A DNA stretch of 64,000 nt from Cryptomeria japonica (taxonomy: Eukaryota > Streptophyta > Pinopsida > Cupressales > Cupressaceae): the NCBI RefSeq assembly GCF_030272615.1, contig NC_081406.1, positions 475,002,900 through 475,066,899 on the forward strand, written 5' to 3'. The translations under genes and the position numbers were made by a program. Position 1 is the first letter of the stretch. The number at the start of each line of letters is the position of its first letter. The notes under the pieces are model-generated. The model was not told the DNA's origin and did no database searches. It was given only the letters and a program-made list of their open reading frames with translations. Shown here one piece after another: positions 22,373-34,229 of this stretch.

Positions 22373-24403
22373 GTGGGAGATGCAGGTAGGTCCCATAGAG
22401 TTTTGGCAGCGATGGATGACCGCCAAGCTGATCATCAAGGTACAATTATTGAGGCAGCAAGTGTATTGTGTGGAATTCCTATCTCTGTACTTTTTGATTC
22501 TGGTGCTTTGGATTCTTTAATTTCTTCATCCATTATGGAGTGGTGCGGACTCATGTCTGCTAAGCAGGTGGACAGATGGCAAGTAGAGTTGGCTACAGGT
22601 GTGCGTGTTTCTGTAGATGCCTTTATTCCTAGTTGTGAGTTGAACCTAGGAACTGTAGTTACTTTAGTTGACCTTCGGGTCATTCCTTTGGGTTCTTATG
22701 GAGTTGTGTTGGGGATGGACTGGCTTTCATCTCATAGTGCTCATGTAGACTACCACAAGAAGATAGTGTAGTGTTTAGATAACCTTGACAGGGAAGTGGA
22801 TATTGTTGGAGTTCAGAGATCGATATCCCTACGTATGATTTCTGCTATGCAACTTAAGCGGTGTATGCGTAAAGGGTGTCAAATTTTTGTAGTTACTCTT
22901 GAGGATGTGTATGAAAAAGAGAGTCGAGAAATTGCTCTTGATGGTCACCCTATTCTTGAAGAGTATGCTGATGTGTTTCCATTGGATATTCCTGGTATGC
23001 CTCCAAAGCGAGACATAGACTTTCGCATCGACTTGGTTCCTGGTGCAGAACCTATTTCGAGAGCTCCATATCAGATGACTACTCAGGAGTTGAGTGAGTT
23101 TAAGTTGTAGATGGAAGAATTGTTGGCCAAGGGGTTCATTCATCCTAGTGTTTCCCCTTGGGGTGCGCCTGTTATCTTCATTAAGAAGAAGGATGGATCT
23201 CTTTGGTTATGCACTGATTACCAATAGCTGAATAAGGTGACCATCCGGAATTGATATCCACTGCCTCGTATAGATGATCTTTTTGATCAGGTAAAGGGAA
23301 CCAAGGTGTTCTCTAAGATTGATCTGAAATCTAGGTATCATCAGTTACGCATTCAAGATCCAGATATTCATAAGATAACATTTCGTACTCGTTATGGTCA
23401 CTATGAGTTCACAATGGTGCCATTTGGGTTGACAAACACGCCTTCAATTTTAATGAGCCTCATGAATGGGGTTTTTTGCACCTACCTTGATCATTTTTTC
23501 CTTGTGTTCTTGGATGACATACTGATTTATTTTAGATCTATGGAAGATCATGAGGGTCACTTGCGACAGGTGTTGCAGTGCTTGAGAGAGAATCAACTTT
23601 ATGCCAATTTGGTGAAGTGTGACTTCTTCCAGTCAGAGGTGAACTATCTTGGTCATGTGGTTTTAGGAGAAGGTGTATTCGTGGATCCTTCAAAGATCCA
23701 AGCCATTGTTGATTGGCCAGTGCTGACCAATGTTTCAGAAGTTTGAATTTTTATGGGCTTGGCCGGATATTACTGTCGCTTTGTTTAGGGTTTTTCCCGG
23801 ATAGGTCACCCAATTATTTATCTTCAGAGGAAAGGGAAGAAGTTTGTTTGGTCAGAGCAGTGTGAGTCAGCTTTTTATACCTTGAAGGAACTCCTTGTTA
23901 GTGCTCTGATTTTGGTAGTTCCCGATTCATCTAGAGATTTTATGGTATGCACAGATGCCTCTTTAGAAGGTATAGGTGCAATGCTTATGCAGGATGGACG
24001 TGTGGTTGCCTATGAGTCTCGCAAACTCAAGAACTATGAGTTGAATTATCCAGTTCATGATTTGGAGTTGGCAGTTGTAGTGCATGCTTTGGTTAGATGG
24101 TGACATTTTCTGTTAGGGCGTTAGTTTGAGCTACATAGTGATCATCACAGTTTGCAGTATATCTTCACACAACCAAACTTGAATGCTCGACAGCAAAGAT
24201 GGATGGAATTCCTCTGCGAGTATGATTTTGAGGTTCATTATATTCAGGGGAAAGAGAATGTGGTGGCAGATTCTTTGAGTCATAGGTGGCATGAATTTTC
24301 AGCATTGTCCATTGGAGTAGACTTGAGAGGGAGAATTCTTGGATTTCTTCCTCAGGATACTTGGTATCAGGATGATAGAGCCGTGATGGAGTCCGGAAGC
24401 CTT
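22373..24403 (+). pseudogene. E1 protease - reverse transcriptase - RNase H
   Basis: One reading frame carries the aspartic protease (FDSGA at about 22495; LGMDWL at about 22712), reverse transcriptase (FRIDLVPG at 23023, [14 protein letters not shown] near 23160, FSKIDLKS at 23309, VPFGLTN at 23416, and the catalytic FLDD at 23507-23518), and RNase H (TDAS at 23953, the DLELAVV acid, and SDHHSLQ near 24140). The frame has no frameshift over about 2.0 kb but is closed by eight stops, at 22769, 23108, 23225, 23252, 23744, 23786, 24101 and 24122, all TAG or TGA. Most sit where relatives have Gln, Arg or Trp. The family makes DNA from element RNA in cytoplasmic particles; this copy cannot make a full protein. 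Confidence 0.9.
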
Positions 24404-24410
24404 TAGAGGG

Positions 24411-24743
24411 TAGATTTTCTAGATATAATCTTCAGGCAGATGGTCTTCTTCGTCATCTTGGATGGATCTATGTACCTCCTTTGGAGGGCCTTCACATTGT
24501 GATCATGACTGAGGCCCATCGTGCACCTTATTTGGCACATCCAGGTGTCAAGAAGATGCATGAAGATCTTAGACAAATTTATCATTGAGCCGGTATGAAA
24601 CGTGGCATTGCTGATTTTATGTTGAGATGTTTAGAATGTCAGTGGGTGAAGGCGGAGCATCAGCACCTAATAGGGCTCTTGTAGCCTAATTTGGTACCAG
24701 ATTGGAAATGGGATATCATTTCCATGGATTTCATTGTTGGGTT
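24411..24743 (+). pseudogene. E1 integrase, N-terminal fragment
   Basis: After a frameshift near 24400 the integrase zinc-binding region is readable: AHRAP-LAHPG supplies the two His, CLEC at about 24630 the two Cys, followed by WVKAEHQ. The catalytic core starts with the expected W-x-I-SMDFI-G (24700-24740) and then ends at the deletion junction. One TGA (24586-24588) replaces the Trp usual in this motif. Integrase inserts the cDNA; this fragment lacks nearly the whole core. Confidence 0.85.
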
Positions 24744-24775
24744 GGATATCATTTCCATGGGATATCATTTCCATG
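24711..24775. repeat. Triplicated 16-bp motif at a deletion junction
   Basis: GGATATCATTTCCATG occurs at 24711-24726, 24744-24759 and 24760-24775. The first copy is native integrase sequence. The other two lie between the last integrase codons and the start of F-type sequence, which suggests filler copied from the broken end during repair. Confidence 0.85.
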
Positions 24776-26625
24776 TTTTTTGATTTTTCATTTTTGGTCC
24801 TTTGTGGCCTTTTGGATTTTTCTTTCTTTTGGATCATATGTTTCTTTACTTGAGCATGTGTTTTTGAGGGGACATGTTAATCCTTGGATTTTTGTCTCTA
24901 TGCATTTTAGATTTGGCATCCAAATTGTTTCCAATAGCAATGGTATGGGTGCATGAGGATGGATGACTTAGAGATTTTATAGATGGGATGATAGAGGGAA
25001 AATGTTTGAAGGAATTCAAGGATGTGTACCTTTGTTTATCTTGCTTAGGGATCATTTGAGGTGAAGGAGTGATGGATGGAGGGACATGAGGACCCAAAAT
25101 GGATGGAAGGGGTGGAGGGTCTAGCTTTGGAACATAAGGACTGAAGCTGGATGTGGATGAGGAAGGAATGGACTTTAGGACATAAGGCCCCAAAATGGAT
25201 GTGGAAGATGGGGGATGGTGTGATTTTTATTTATACAAAGGGATTTTGGATTTAGGAGAAATAAAAGATATACCAACATTTTGAGCATGAGATTTGTATC
25301 CAAGGCCATATGAACTTTTATTTTCTTTGACTTGAAGGGGTTCCAATATGCCTTGTTCATGGAGGCCTAACCCTTTGCCTTGATAATTCATTTTTTTGCA
25401 AATTGTTTTTCCAATGGGATACTTATTATTTCAAAAAAAAGATGAGAGTCCATTTTGAGGGGGATGGGATATGGAAGGGATTGTAAGCTCTTGGAGGAAA
25501 CTGGAGTACATGAAGGTGGAATAACCAAGTTGATAGGTATGATATTTATGGAAAACTTAGATAGGGGTGATGGGATCTTGTGGGGGATTAGGATCATGCG
25601 AAGAATGAGGATCGTGTGTGGGATTAGGAGGAATGTTAGGATTGTGAGATTGATTGGGATCATGACATGGAGATGAAGGAATACTTTGATCTTGACTTGG
25701 GATAGGATCATGTGATGGAGTCGAAGGGATGATTGGATCTTGGGATGGAAGGGAATCATTGGATGGAGGGATTATTTTTTCTTAAGATGGAGTGGAGGGG
25801 ATGGGATCATGAGATGGAGTGGAGGGTGGACATGGATTTTGAGATGGAGAAGTATCATGGGATGGAGGGATGCTTGGATATTGAGGTGGAGAGGGGTCTA
25901 TGCTATCATGCTTTGGAACAATAACTTGAGATGTTTGGAGTTGGGGAGATGGTTTAATGGAGGAGAAGGTGGGTTCTTCAACTTGGGTAGGTGGGGGGAT
26001 TGTGGTATCATGAAGCTTAGGGGATTGAGGGTTGTCTTGATGTGGAGGGGATGGAGGTCGATGAAGGACTTGGGGAGATTGGGAGAATTTGTTTTGAGGT
26101 GGGGATTTTGTCTCTTTTGCTAGTATTTATTAGATAAAATTATGAAGAAAGGACTTGGAGGATGAGGGATTTTGGAGGATACGGATTATGTGGAAGTTTA
26201 GTATTAGATGGGGGATTGGGATTATGGATTGGTGGATTGGGATTAAGGCTTGGAGGATTATGGTGTAAGTGACTTGGATGGGGAGTGAAGGTGATCAAGG
26301 TGTTGTAAAAAGATGAGGATTGGGATGTGGATGGGAAGGGAGATGGAGGTATACATATTGGATTAGAGGGGTAGATGGATGAGAAATAATATAAAGACAT
26401 GGATGGGGAATAAGATGGATTTCCTTTGTCAAAGGTAGGGGAAGAATAAGATATGTGAGATGAATTGGGATTGACTTGATGAGTGGGTTGGGGTGGGAGA
26501 CTTGATGGGCATGGTTGATAGGGTGATTCTTGAACTTTGAACCAACCCATAATGCTTGAATGTGGATTTTGGGTAGCCAAATTTTCTTTTGTGAGCATGT
26601 GTAGACCATGCAAGGGTAACCTCAA
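24776..26625 (-). pseudogene. F gag remnant, proline-rich
   Basis: On the - strand, frames at 26625-26140, 25759-25388 and 25193-24846 are rich in Pro, Ser, His and Ile, with runs such as PPSLNPNPP. The corresponding part of D (57472 to 50.7 kb) is a Gln- and Pro-rich gag N-terminus, and the leaders of F and D are alignable, so this is probably the gag N-terminal region of F. No gag core or zinc knuckle is left because the junction at 24775 removed the rest. The assignment is by position and composition and should be treated as tentative. Confidence 0.45.
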
Positions 26626-29016
26626 AATGATGAGAATGAGAAGATAAGTTGGAATTGGATGGATAGACTTGATTGAGAAAAATGATGAGATGATGCTAGA
26701 TGAAGATGAGGATTAGGACTTAGGAAATTCAGATTGGGTTGAGGATTGATTGGATTCGATTTGATTTTCTTGGATTGGATTGGGTTTGATTTGATTGGGT
26801 TGGATTGGTCCTTGGATTAGGACAAGATTTATTAGATTAAAATGACACCTTAGCCCTTGGATTAGGACTTAGATGGGAATTTAGGATGTTAACCAAAAAG
26901 CAAGGTGACAACCAAGCTAGGTAAAATTTAGACCTTCGCAATTGATAATGCCTTCTTCTAGTTAGGGTAGCCTTACATTCCTAAGAAAAAGAGGGTAAAA
27001 GGATTAGGGTTTTGATCAACCCAAAATGATTAAGAAAAGATACTTGGGGGAGATTATTTCCCAAGAACAAAAGCTAATTGATGATTGATTAAAAAATAAA
27101 GGTCTAAATTAAACTTTCACAGAGTGTCGACCTTAGGATGAGGTTGATTGATTGATTGATTGGATTGACTAGGATTGATTAAGTTGATGTGCTAAGTCCT
27201 TTAGGATGGAATGAAAATGATTTTGGAAGAATGGATTGATGATAGGTAGAAGAAGGGGAAGGTTACCTGAGACTAGATTAATGATTGGATAGAGATATTA
27301 GTTGGGGATTGATGATCATTTGGATGGATGAAAACTGATTGGGAGGTTTGACTTGAATGGTGGCAGTGAAATAGGGGTTTGATAGTGATAAATTCAATAT
27401 TGAATGGTTTGGTCAAATTTAGGAATGTTTTGGATGTTATGTACTCTTGGCAAGAGAAATGAAACAACGACAAGCACTTTGGCCAAGACAATGCTTTATG
27501 ACAAGCGTGAAAGTGAAGGGGGGCTATATTAGCCCAAACAAAATTTCACTAGTTTTGCACAAATGAAGACACACATTAGACATACAACTTAGGCTAGAAG
27601 ATGCAAACCATTCAATAGGCCTCTCACACAAGTGATACCTCACTCAGGCAAACAAATAGAGATTCTAGTAGCACTGGCTCCCCCTTACAGTGCACTCACT
27701 TCTCGGGCATACCAGATTCTCTTACCCCAAAGATCCAAGGATCTATTATATGGGTAATTCCTATCTCATCCTGAGTGGGTACATGAGAGGTAACTTCAGG
27801 GTACGATCCCATCCCCTGCACTATGAATGTGGGATTTTGGGCTACTACAACAAGGTTCTTATTAATTCTTTGATGGGTCTAGACCAACAACAATTTCATG
27901 AAGAAAGCCACTAAAGGCTCTAACTGAGCTTATTGGTGCAGGAAAGGCCCCCACATACGATGAATTCACTCAACACTCTGGCTGTTTTCTTCGGTTTTAT
28001 TTATAGTGGCTCAAAAACACACCACTCGAGATAACACTGGGAGAGTCGATATCCCTGACATGTCTCAATTCAAGATACCCTTGTGGGGTGATCAAATCAC
28101 CATCAAGAATATCCCTCAACTATAAAAGAAAAGGCGGGTGTTGTTAATCGCTTTTCTCTTACACCCAAGATCCACGAAGGCGAGGGGAGAGGATACTAAA
28201 CATAATGGTGGGTACACCCTACATAATGTGCAAGTGCACCAAACACAAAATACACATGTTCTTTTTAGGCCCAAATGAAAGATTTTTGCTAATCTAGAAT
28301 GCAAGAAAAAAGAAACTAAATCTAGTGGAAAAGATGATGGTCTTCAACAAAATGTCCTGCAAAAGAGTGTTAGTAGTCTGATTTTATGTATTGGATATGT
28401 GAAAAAGCTGCAAGGATAGAGCAAAGTTAGCAAAAATTTGAAAATAAGCACTTAAAGAGGAGACATTGAAGTGTAGGCACAGACGTTGAAACATCTACGC
28501 AGGCGTTGATTGAGGCCCTGCACAGAGAAAGTTATCATTCAAAAATTCAAAATTTAAATTTTTTAAAAACAAGCAGGAAAAGTATCCAGGCGGAGACATT
28601 GAAGGTATGCACATACGTTGATTTGTGGATTGAACTATGCCCATACGTTGAAGGCATGCACATACATTGATTTGTGAATTCTATGTTCATACATTAAAGG
28701 CATGCTCATACATTGATCTATGAATTGAACTATACTCATGCATTGAAGGCATGCACATACGTTGATCTGTGAATCAATACATGCACAGAAGTTGATCTGC
28801 AATTTTTAATAAAAAAATTCAAAAAAAAACATTAGATGGAAAACTTAAATTTAAACAGAAATGTTGAAGGACTAAAGCGAAGATGTCGAAATAGAAAAGC
28901 GGAGGTGCTGAAATGTAGACACAAACATCGATCCGCTAACCTGAGGGGAAAATTACTAAAAAACCCACAAAAATGATTAGTAGAAAGGGACGTGGGTCCC
29001 ATCGGGCATGCCAAAA
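26626..29016 (-). other. F leader between 5' LTR and gag
   Basis: Non-coding. The segment 27660-28260 matches 59195-59770 of D (shared words include CTCCCCCTTACA, CACTTCTCGGGC, CTTACACCCAAGAT and ATAATGGTGGGT). A TTGA run lies at 27150-27168. It contains a 48-bp minisatellite (28591-28800). The sequence nearest the LTR on the sense strand is TTTTGGCATGCCCGATGGG (29016 downward), a candidate PBS whose tRNA I cannot name. Confidence 0.6.
28591..28800. repeat. Minisatellite, about 48-bp unit, four copies
   Basis: Units begin TTGAAGGcATGCaCATAC at 28599, 28648, 28694 and 28743 (spacing 49, 46 and 49 bp), with CATACGTTGAT as a second shared word. It lies in the leader of F, in the same relative place as the 50-bp repeat in the leader of D. 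Confidence 0.85.
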
Positions 29017-31283
29017 TGAACCAAGGAAAAACTATCATGAAGATATAAGGTTAGTTTGAATATAAATATGCATAAAACATTCAAATAAACTCAATAAACA
29101 GCATTATACCTTCACAAATCATCACTTGTTTCTCAGATTGAGCTTGATGAAGTAGAGAAGTGCCCTATCTCCACTTGATTTGCTCCTTTGATGGTGGATT
29201 GTGGATTGCTCTCCACTACACAACAAGATTGGATTTGGATTGGACTTGAAGGATGATGATGGATGAGAAGGATTTGGCTTAGATGAGGGGATATTTGGGC
29301 ATTATGATGGCATGATGGATGATTTTAGATCTCAAATGGGCAACATAAGATTAGATGAAAAGTGGATGATTTGTGAGGAGAGGAGATTCCAATTTGTAGA
29401 TTGGAGGAGGCCAAGATGGAGGGCCAATATTTATTTGGGATGAAGGGTTGAGATTTATTTGAAATGGAGGAGGGGATTGGGAGGAAAAGGTGTGGAGACC
29501 AAGAGATATGCAATAAAGGCATTTCTTGTCTCCACACCTCTCAAGGTACATGGGGAAGAGTTTCCAAGTACATTGGGAAGAGAAAAGGAATATAAAATTC
29601 CTTGGGGGAAGGGAGGATGAATTTGATAGACTTATAAAGCACTAAGAGTGGGGGGGTGTGAATCAGTGACAACAAAAACAATACCACTTTAAGCACTAAC
29701 CAGTTGAGATACTTAAAAAGTTTACTAAACACTATGCATGCAATCCAAAATGATATTAAAGCATCCAAAATAAGTAAAACATCCACCATAACACAAGTGT
29801 TTATATGTGGAAAACCCAAATGGGAAAAACCATGGTGAGACGGGACTCACAAGTTAACTATTTGCAATAATAGGTAACTAACCGGTTAAGGTCTACAAAA
29901 GTGCTCTGCTAGGAGCGAACCCTATTAAAGATCCCAAAGCTTTGTTAGGAGTTATATCATGTTAAAGGTAGTACCATGTTAGGAGTAACCTTAGTAGAGG
30001 ATTTCAAAATCCAAACTAATGGATCACCTTATTAAAGAATTTGCACAATGAAGCTTGTTAGAGCTTACACTATTAGGGGATTTGACTGTTGTAGTCATCA
30101 GAAAACAACAGGTGGTGTGATCTAAAAGTAGCACAACTTGCTTGAATAGATCCTCTTCTACACACTCAAAACTACATCACCAACATATTCTATAATGCCT
30201 TCAACAACTTAACACTTCTATCTTCACATCAAATCATCTCATAAGAAATAGTTCATCATAATATCATTATATAGACATTTAGATTTCATGTTGTCTTAGA
30301 AATCATATCACAATTTCCTAGGTGTAGTGTATTTGGACAATCTATTATAACTCATCACAAATTACCACCAAAATTGTTGGTTAGGGTAACTCATCACATG
30401 AGCAATGAATACCGGTTAGAGTTAACCACTTCAACATGTAAACCGATTGTCCTCCATTTGCTTCTTTGATGGTTTCCATTGAATCTTCAATTTGGTTTAA
30501 AGTCATTCTTGCATATACCTATTGTCTATATGTATCGGTTGACACTCTCTAAACCATCATAAACTAAGCATCAAATACCGGTTGCAATACAAGTAACTTT
30601 TAGAAGCAACACCGGTTTGTCTAAGATTACACTGACAATGTGAACATATGTGTGTGTGTACATGTTCGATCAATGACAACATATGAAGTCATTCATTACA
30701 ATCATCATCAAGCCAACAAAATTAAAAATTCCAGAATAAGAGGATGTGTGGGAAGAATAAATGGATAAAGGAATTAAAAATTCTTTGGGAAGAGGATGCA
30801 TGGGGAGATTCAAAGAATTTGAATTTCTTTGAAAGGATCAAGGTGATTAAGAATGTGCAAATGATTAAGGAGATTGATTAGGTTGCTTAATGAGTGATTA
30901 AAGCTCAAGAAGGAAAGTTAGGGTGACATGAAGAGAGATAATGAGTTGAGGAATTTTAAATTGGAGGATAATGATAAGAATGATTATGGAAGAATTAATT
31001 AGTCTAAGTGAGGATTAAGAAAAGTTATTTGTAGGAATCACATGACCTAAGTTAATTAATTAGAATTAATTAACTAAGAGGAATTTAGAAGAATTAATGA
31101 TTTTAGAAGAAAAAAGGGAATAATCAATTTTGATAAATTGATTATAAGCTTGCAATGAAAAAAATAATTAAATAATATTTAATATTTTTAAGAGGAATAA
31201 ATATCAACACAATTAATTAAATTAATTATGTGGAGGGGCTTCAATTAAATAAATATTAATTTAATCAATTTTAGGTGTCTACA
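29017..31283 (-). repeat. LTR of F, 5' LTR in sense orientation, carrying L
   Basis: It begins TGAACCAAGG and ends GGTGTCTACA, followed by GTTTG. It is collinear with 6799-7974 except for the 1095-bp insertion L plus a duplicated target. Confidence 0.85.
29624..30718 (-). mobile_element. Solo LTR L, 1095 bp, G/I/J-type
   Basis: It interrupts the F LTR exactly where the other copy reads GAATTAAAAATTCC. Flanks are GAATT (29619-29623) and AAATT (30719-30723), one mismatch. The + strand ends are TGATAGACTT and AAGCCAACA; the sense (-) strand starts TGTTGGCTTG, like TGTTGGCAAG of G. The inner edge has GTGAATCAGTG, as in the LTRs of I and J. No internal region is present. Confidence 0.85.
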
Positions 31284-31343
31284 GTTTGCATAGAGGAAGG
31301 TTGGAAGTTGTAGAGTCAAGATGCCTCCTAAGAATAGTGGCAT

Positions 31344-32454
31344 TGTTGGCAAGATACACTGCACAAGTTATCTGGTGTTGTCATTGATGGTAACCCAAGT
31401 TAGTTATCCCATCTACATTGTGTTATTTGCTCGTATCGGAAGTCAGATTGAAAATTGGTTCAATTCCAACAAGCCTAGAACAGAGCATCCGACAGAGTTC
31501 AGTATTTTAATCGGTATTTATTTTTGGGTTGATATCTTGTGTTGCAGATTTCAGGGAAGGCTTTTAGATGTCTAGATTACCTCATTCTAGAGTTTTAGCC
31601 TCTAAGGATAACTGTTGTGCATGTTAGAAGTTTCTGTGTACCGGTTTTTGTCTTAACGGTGCAAAATGACCGACTTGCATGGATAATCATTATGCGGATT
31701 ATGCGAAATGATTTTGGTGATTTATTTTGTGGTCAAGTTTTGTTTGGTAGTTTTGATAATGTGTGATCAATTATTTTGGTCCGCATTAGTATTTGAGATC
31801 ATATTTGGCCGATAGTCTGTACGTGTTTCATAATATGTTAAGTATTCTTGAAGTCGACATGCAGTTGAATTAATTTCTTGTTGCAGATATATAAGATCAA
31901 TTGTTATGATCATTTTGGATATCGATGGCTATGTGAAAGGACATGTTAGTGATTGATTGTGTGCAGTTTCATCTGCACAAGTTAGAGATTTATGCTCTGG
32001 ATTATTGCAAAATAGTGGATCAAATTAGTGTAAGGAAGAGTATGGAAATGTTTGTAAAATTTTCTTAACCAAAACTATAATCAGGCATTTGTAGATGCTA
32101 TTATTTAGTTCATGTACTTTAGTGATCTGATGTAATTCATTTGTAGGTAGTGAGTATCTCTTTCTTGAGCAGTGATCTCTAGGCAATGTGCCTGAATGCA
32201 TGTGCATTCTCATTGTAAAACTAAATATTTGAGTATTAACTCATCTTGTGGGTTTCATCCCCACCATGGTTTTTCCCTTAACTAGGTTTTCCATGTATAA
32301 AATCTTTGCATTATGGTGCTGTGGTTGATTGCTTTGTGTTCTTGCATCTTTCTTTTGTTTCAATGTATTAAGTGGTTGAATGAACAGATTAATAAAGTTA
32401 AAGTTTGCAGAACATTGATTCACCCCACCCTCTTAGTGTTCCTTGATTCCAAAA
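31344..32454 (+). repeat. 5' LTR of G
   Basis: Starts TGTTGGCAAG and ends TTCCAAAA (TTCCAACA in the 3' copy). Aligns along its length with 35872-36961. Confidence 0.9.
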
Positions 32455-32456
32455 AT

Positions 32457-32470
32457 TGGTATTAGAGCCT
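32457..32470 (+). other. Primer-binding site of G
   Basis: TGGTATTAGAGCCT, the initiator Met tRNA type with one C-to-T change, two bases after the LTR. Confidence 0.85.
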
Positions 32471-32522
32471 AGTTCCTTGGAAGAAGTCTAATAGATTGTG
32501 GAGGATCCCGAAAGGTGATTCA

Positions 32523-33722
32523 ATGGAATTTGGTGGTCTTCAACAAAAGCTTCTAGTTGCACTTGATGATCTTGATCAGTCCAAAGCTGAAGTTCAAAAA
32601 TTAAAAGAAAATCTTAAGGATGTTAAGAATTTCATTCAGTCATTGAAAGATCAACTAAATAAGTATAGGGAAAAGATAAAGGAAATTTGTGATCAACTAA
32701 AGCAGAAAGAAAGCTAAATCATAGATGATGATCACTTGAGTGAAGCCTTGAAGGAGAAGACTGAAGAATGTGAGAAGCTTGCAAAAGACAATGTTATTTT
32801 GAAGCATGAGATGGAATCAATAGTGATTGGGTTGACCAAGGAGATTGAGGGAAGTAAGAAGAATGAAGAGAATATTAACCAGTCCCTAAAATATAGATCT
32901 AATGAATGTTGTAGACTTAATTGTGAAATCGACAAGTTGAATCTTGAACTGCATCAATCCAAAAACAATGAGGAAGAGGTTGAAAGACAAATTGTCATTC
33001 TTAGGGATGAACTTGCTACTGCAAATGAGTACAAGGAAAATTTCAAGATTAGCTTAGCTAAACTTGATGTGCTACTGCAAAGTCAGAAGAGTGAAGATGA
33101 CAAGCAAGGTCTTGGATTTGATAAAGGTGAAAGCTCTAGATCTAATCAAAGCAATCCCAAGTCAGAATATTAGAAGAACAAAGCTAAAAGGTCTTCGATA
33201 AGGCAACATAATCCTCAAAAGTTCAATGGCAATTATTTTGTTTTCAATAAATTTGGTCATAAAGCTAGTCAATTCAAAAGTATAATGAATCAAAATGGTC
33301 CATCATTCTCCAGTAAGTGTTTCAAATGCAATAAGTATGATCATAAATCAAGTGAATACAAACATATGATGAATAACTTTTCAAATAGAAGGAATGTTAG
33401 ATGTTATGCATGCAATAGATCTAGCTACATTGCTAATCAGTTCAGATCAAGAGGAAGTCAAGGGAATTGTAGGGCTAGACAAAGAAATGTTGTGTGCTAT
33501 AATTGCAACAAATCTGGTCACATTGCAAGATTTTGTAGAAGTGAGAATGCAAACAAGGGTCTGACAAACAAGAATAAGAGTGTGCAGACAAATGATAAAG
33601 AAAAAGTGAAAGTAGATGAGATCATGAATCAAATGAAGAAGACATGGGTAAAGAAGAGTGATTTTGATGCAAGAAATGGATACGCACCTGACTCTAGTGC
33701 TGGAAATTCCTCTAGGAATTAG
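32523..33722 (+). pseudogene. gag-like protein of G, coiled coil and four zinc knuckles
   Basis: A single frame of about 400 codons starts at the first ATG after the PBS, closed only by TAA at 32715 and TAG at 33171. Residues 1-210 are Lys/Glu/Leu-rich heptads, a long coiled coil. GLGFDKGESS (about 33112) matches the hinge of the homologue in element I. Four CCHC positions follow: the first (about 33235) has both leading Cys as Phe, the second (CFKCNKYDH, 33319) ends in Tyr, the third (CYACNRSSY, 33400) has lost His and the last Cys, and the fourth (CYNCNKSGHIARFC, 33496) is intact. It would package element RNA. Decay has hit the Cys codons by single-base changes. Confidence 0.8.
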
Positions 33723-34229
33723 TTTAAGGCCTCTAGTCTAGGGGGATTTTTCAATAAAATCCTATTCCCCCCTGCCAGAAGTTGGTACTGAAATGCGACA
33801 GATTGTCAAAAGTTATAATTTGATATTGTAGATTTTTTGGAAGGATCTTAGGAAGAGATTGAGCGATATTGAAGATCTACAAAAGAATTTTTGTGGAGCA
33901 GTCTGTGAAAGCTGGGTATCCAGAATGTTTAGGGAAAGCACAATTATTACATCAAAAAGTTAGATATGCGAATAATAAATGGTAACTTAACCCTCTCACT
34001 TGTCACTTTTCATTATAAGAGAAAGAGGAGTGAGCTTTGTAAGAAGATTTATGTGAAGATTGAAGTGTGAAGGTAATTCCGCATGAAACCCTAATCTGAC
34101 AAAGTAAGGTATTTTTCTGAGAAGCTTGTAAATCTGAAATCTCTGTACATGGGTACACCTCTAGTAGCTGATATAACTGAGAGATCCTGCCCAAAATTCA
34201 AAAATCACTCATTCAAATCCGTAGAAGAT

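Larger units (their letters stand above)
17161..24775 (+). mobile_element. Element E1: chromovirus-like Ty3/gypsy, 3'-truncated
   Basis: It has a complete 5' LTR (17161-20912), a PBS, a gag remnant, then protease, reverse transcriptase, RNase H and the start of integrase in gypsy order. It inserted into the 5' LTR of element I (left flank TATTG). The element stops within the integrase core at about 24743 and is joined to the gag of F through a short repeated filler, so its 3' part, its 3' LTR and the right TSD are missing. The pol motifs resemble chromoviruses (Tekay/Del type), but the chromodomain region that would confirm this is lost. Confidence 0.85.
6799..31283 (-). mobile_element. Element F: Tat-like LTR retrotransposon, pol deleted, nested insertions
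   Basis: Two direct LTR copies (6799-7974 and 29017-31283) start TGAACCAAGG and end GGTGTCTACA. GTTTG lies just left of the first (6794-6798) and just right of the second (31284-31288), so they are the two ends of one insertion into the leader of H. Sense is on the - strand: the remaining 5' part (leader and gag) is at 24776-29016 and the 3' non-coding part at 7975-9910. The pol region is absent. Between them lie elements I and E1. Relationship to D is seen in shared leader sequence (27660-28260 against 59195-59770) and in 9720-9770 against 41245-41300. Confidence 0.8.

Noticed and set aside
24846-26625. Proline-rich cell-wall-like protein gene
   Set aside because: Low-complexity ATCC-rich DNA in the gag position of F; no signal peptide or regular extensin SPPPP repeats.
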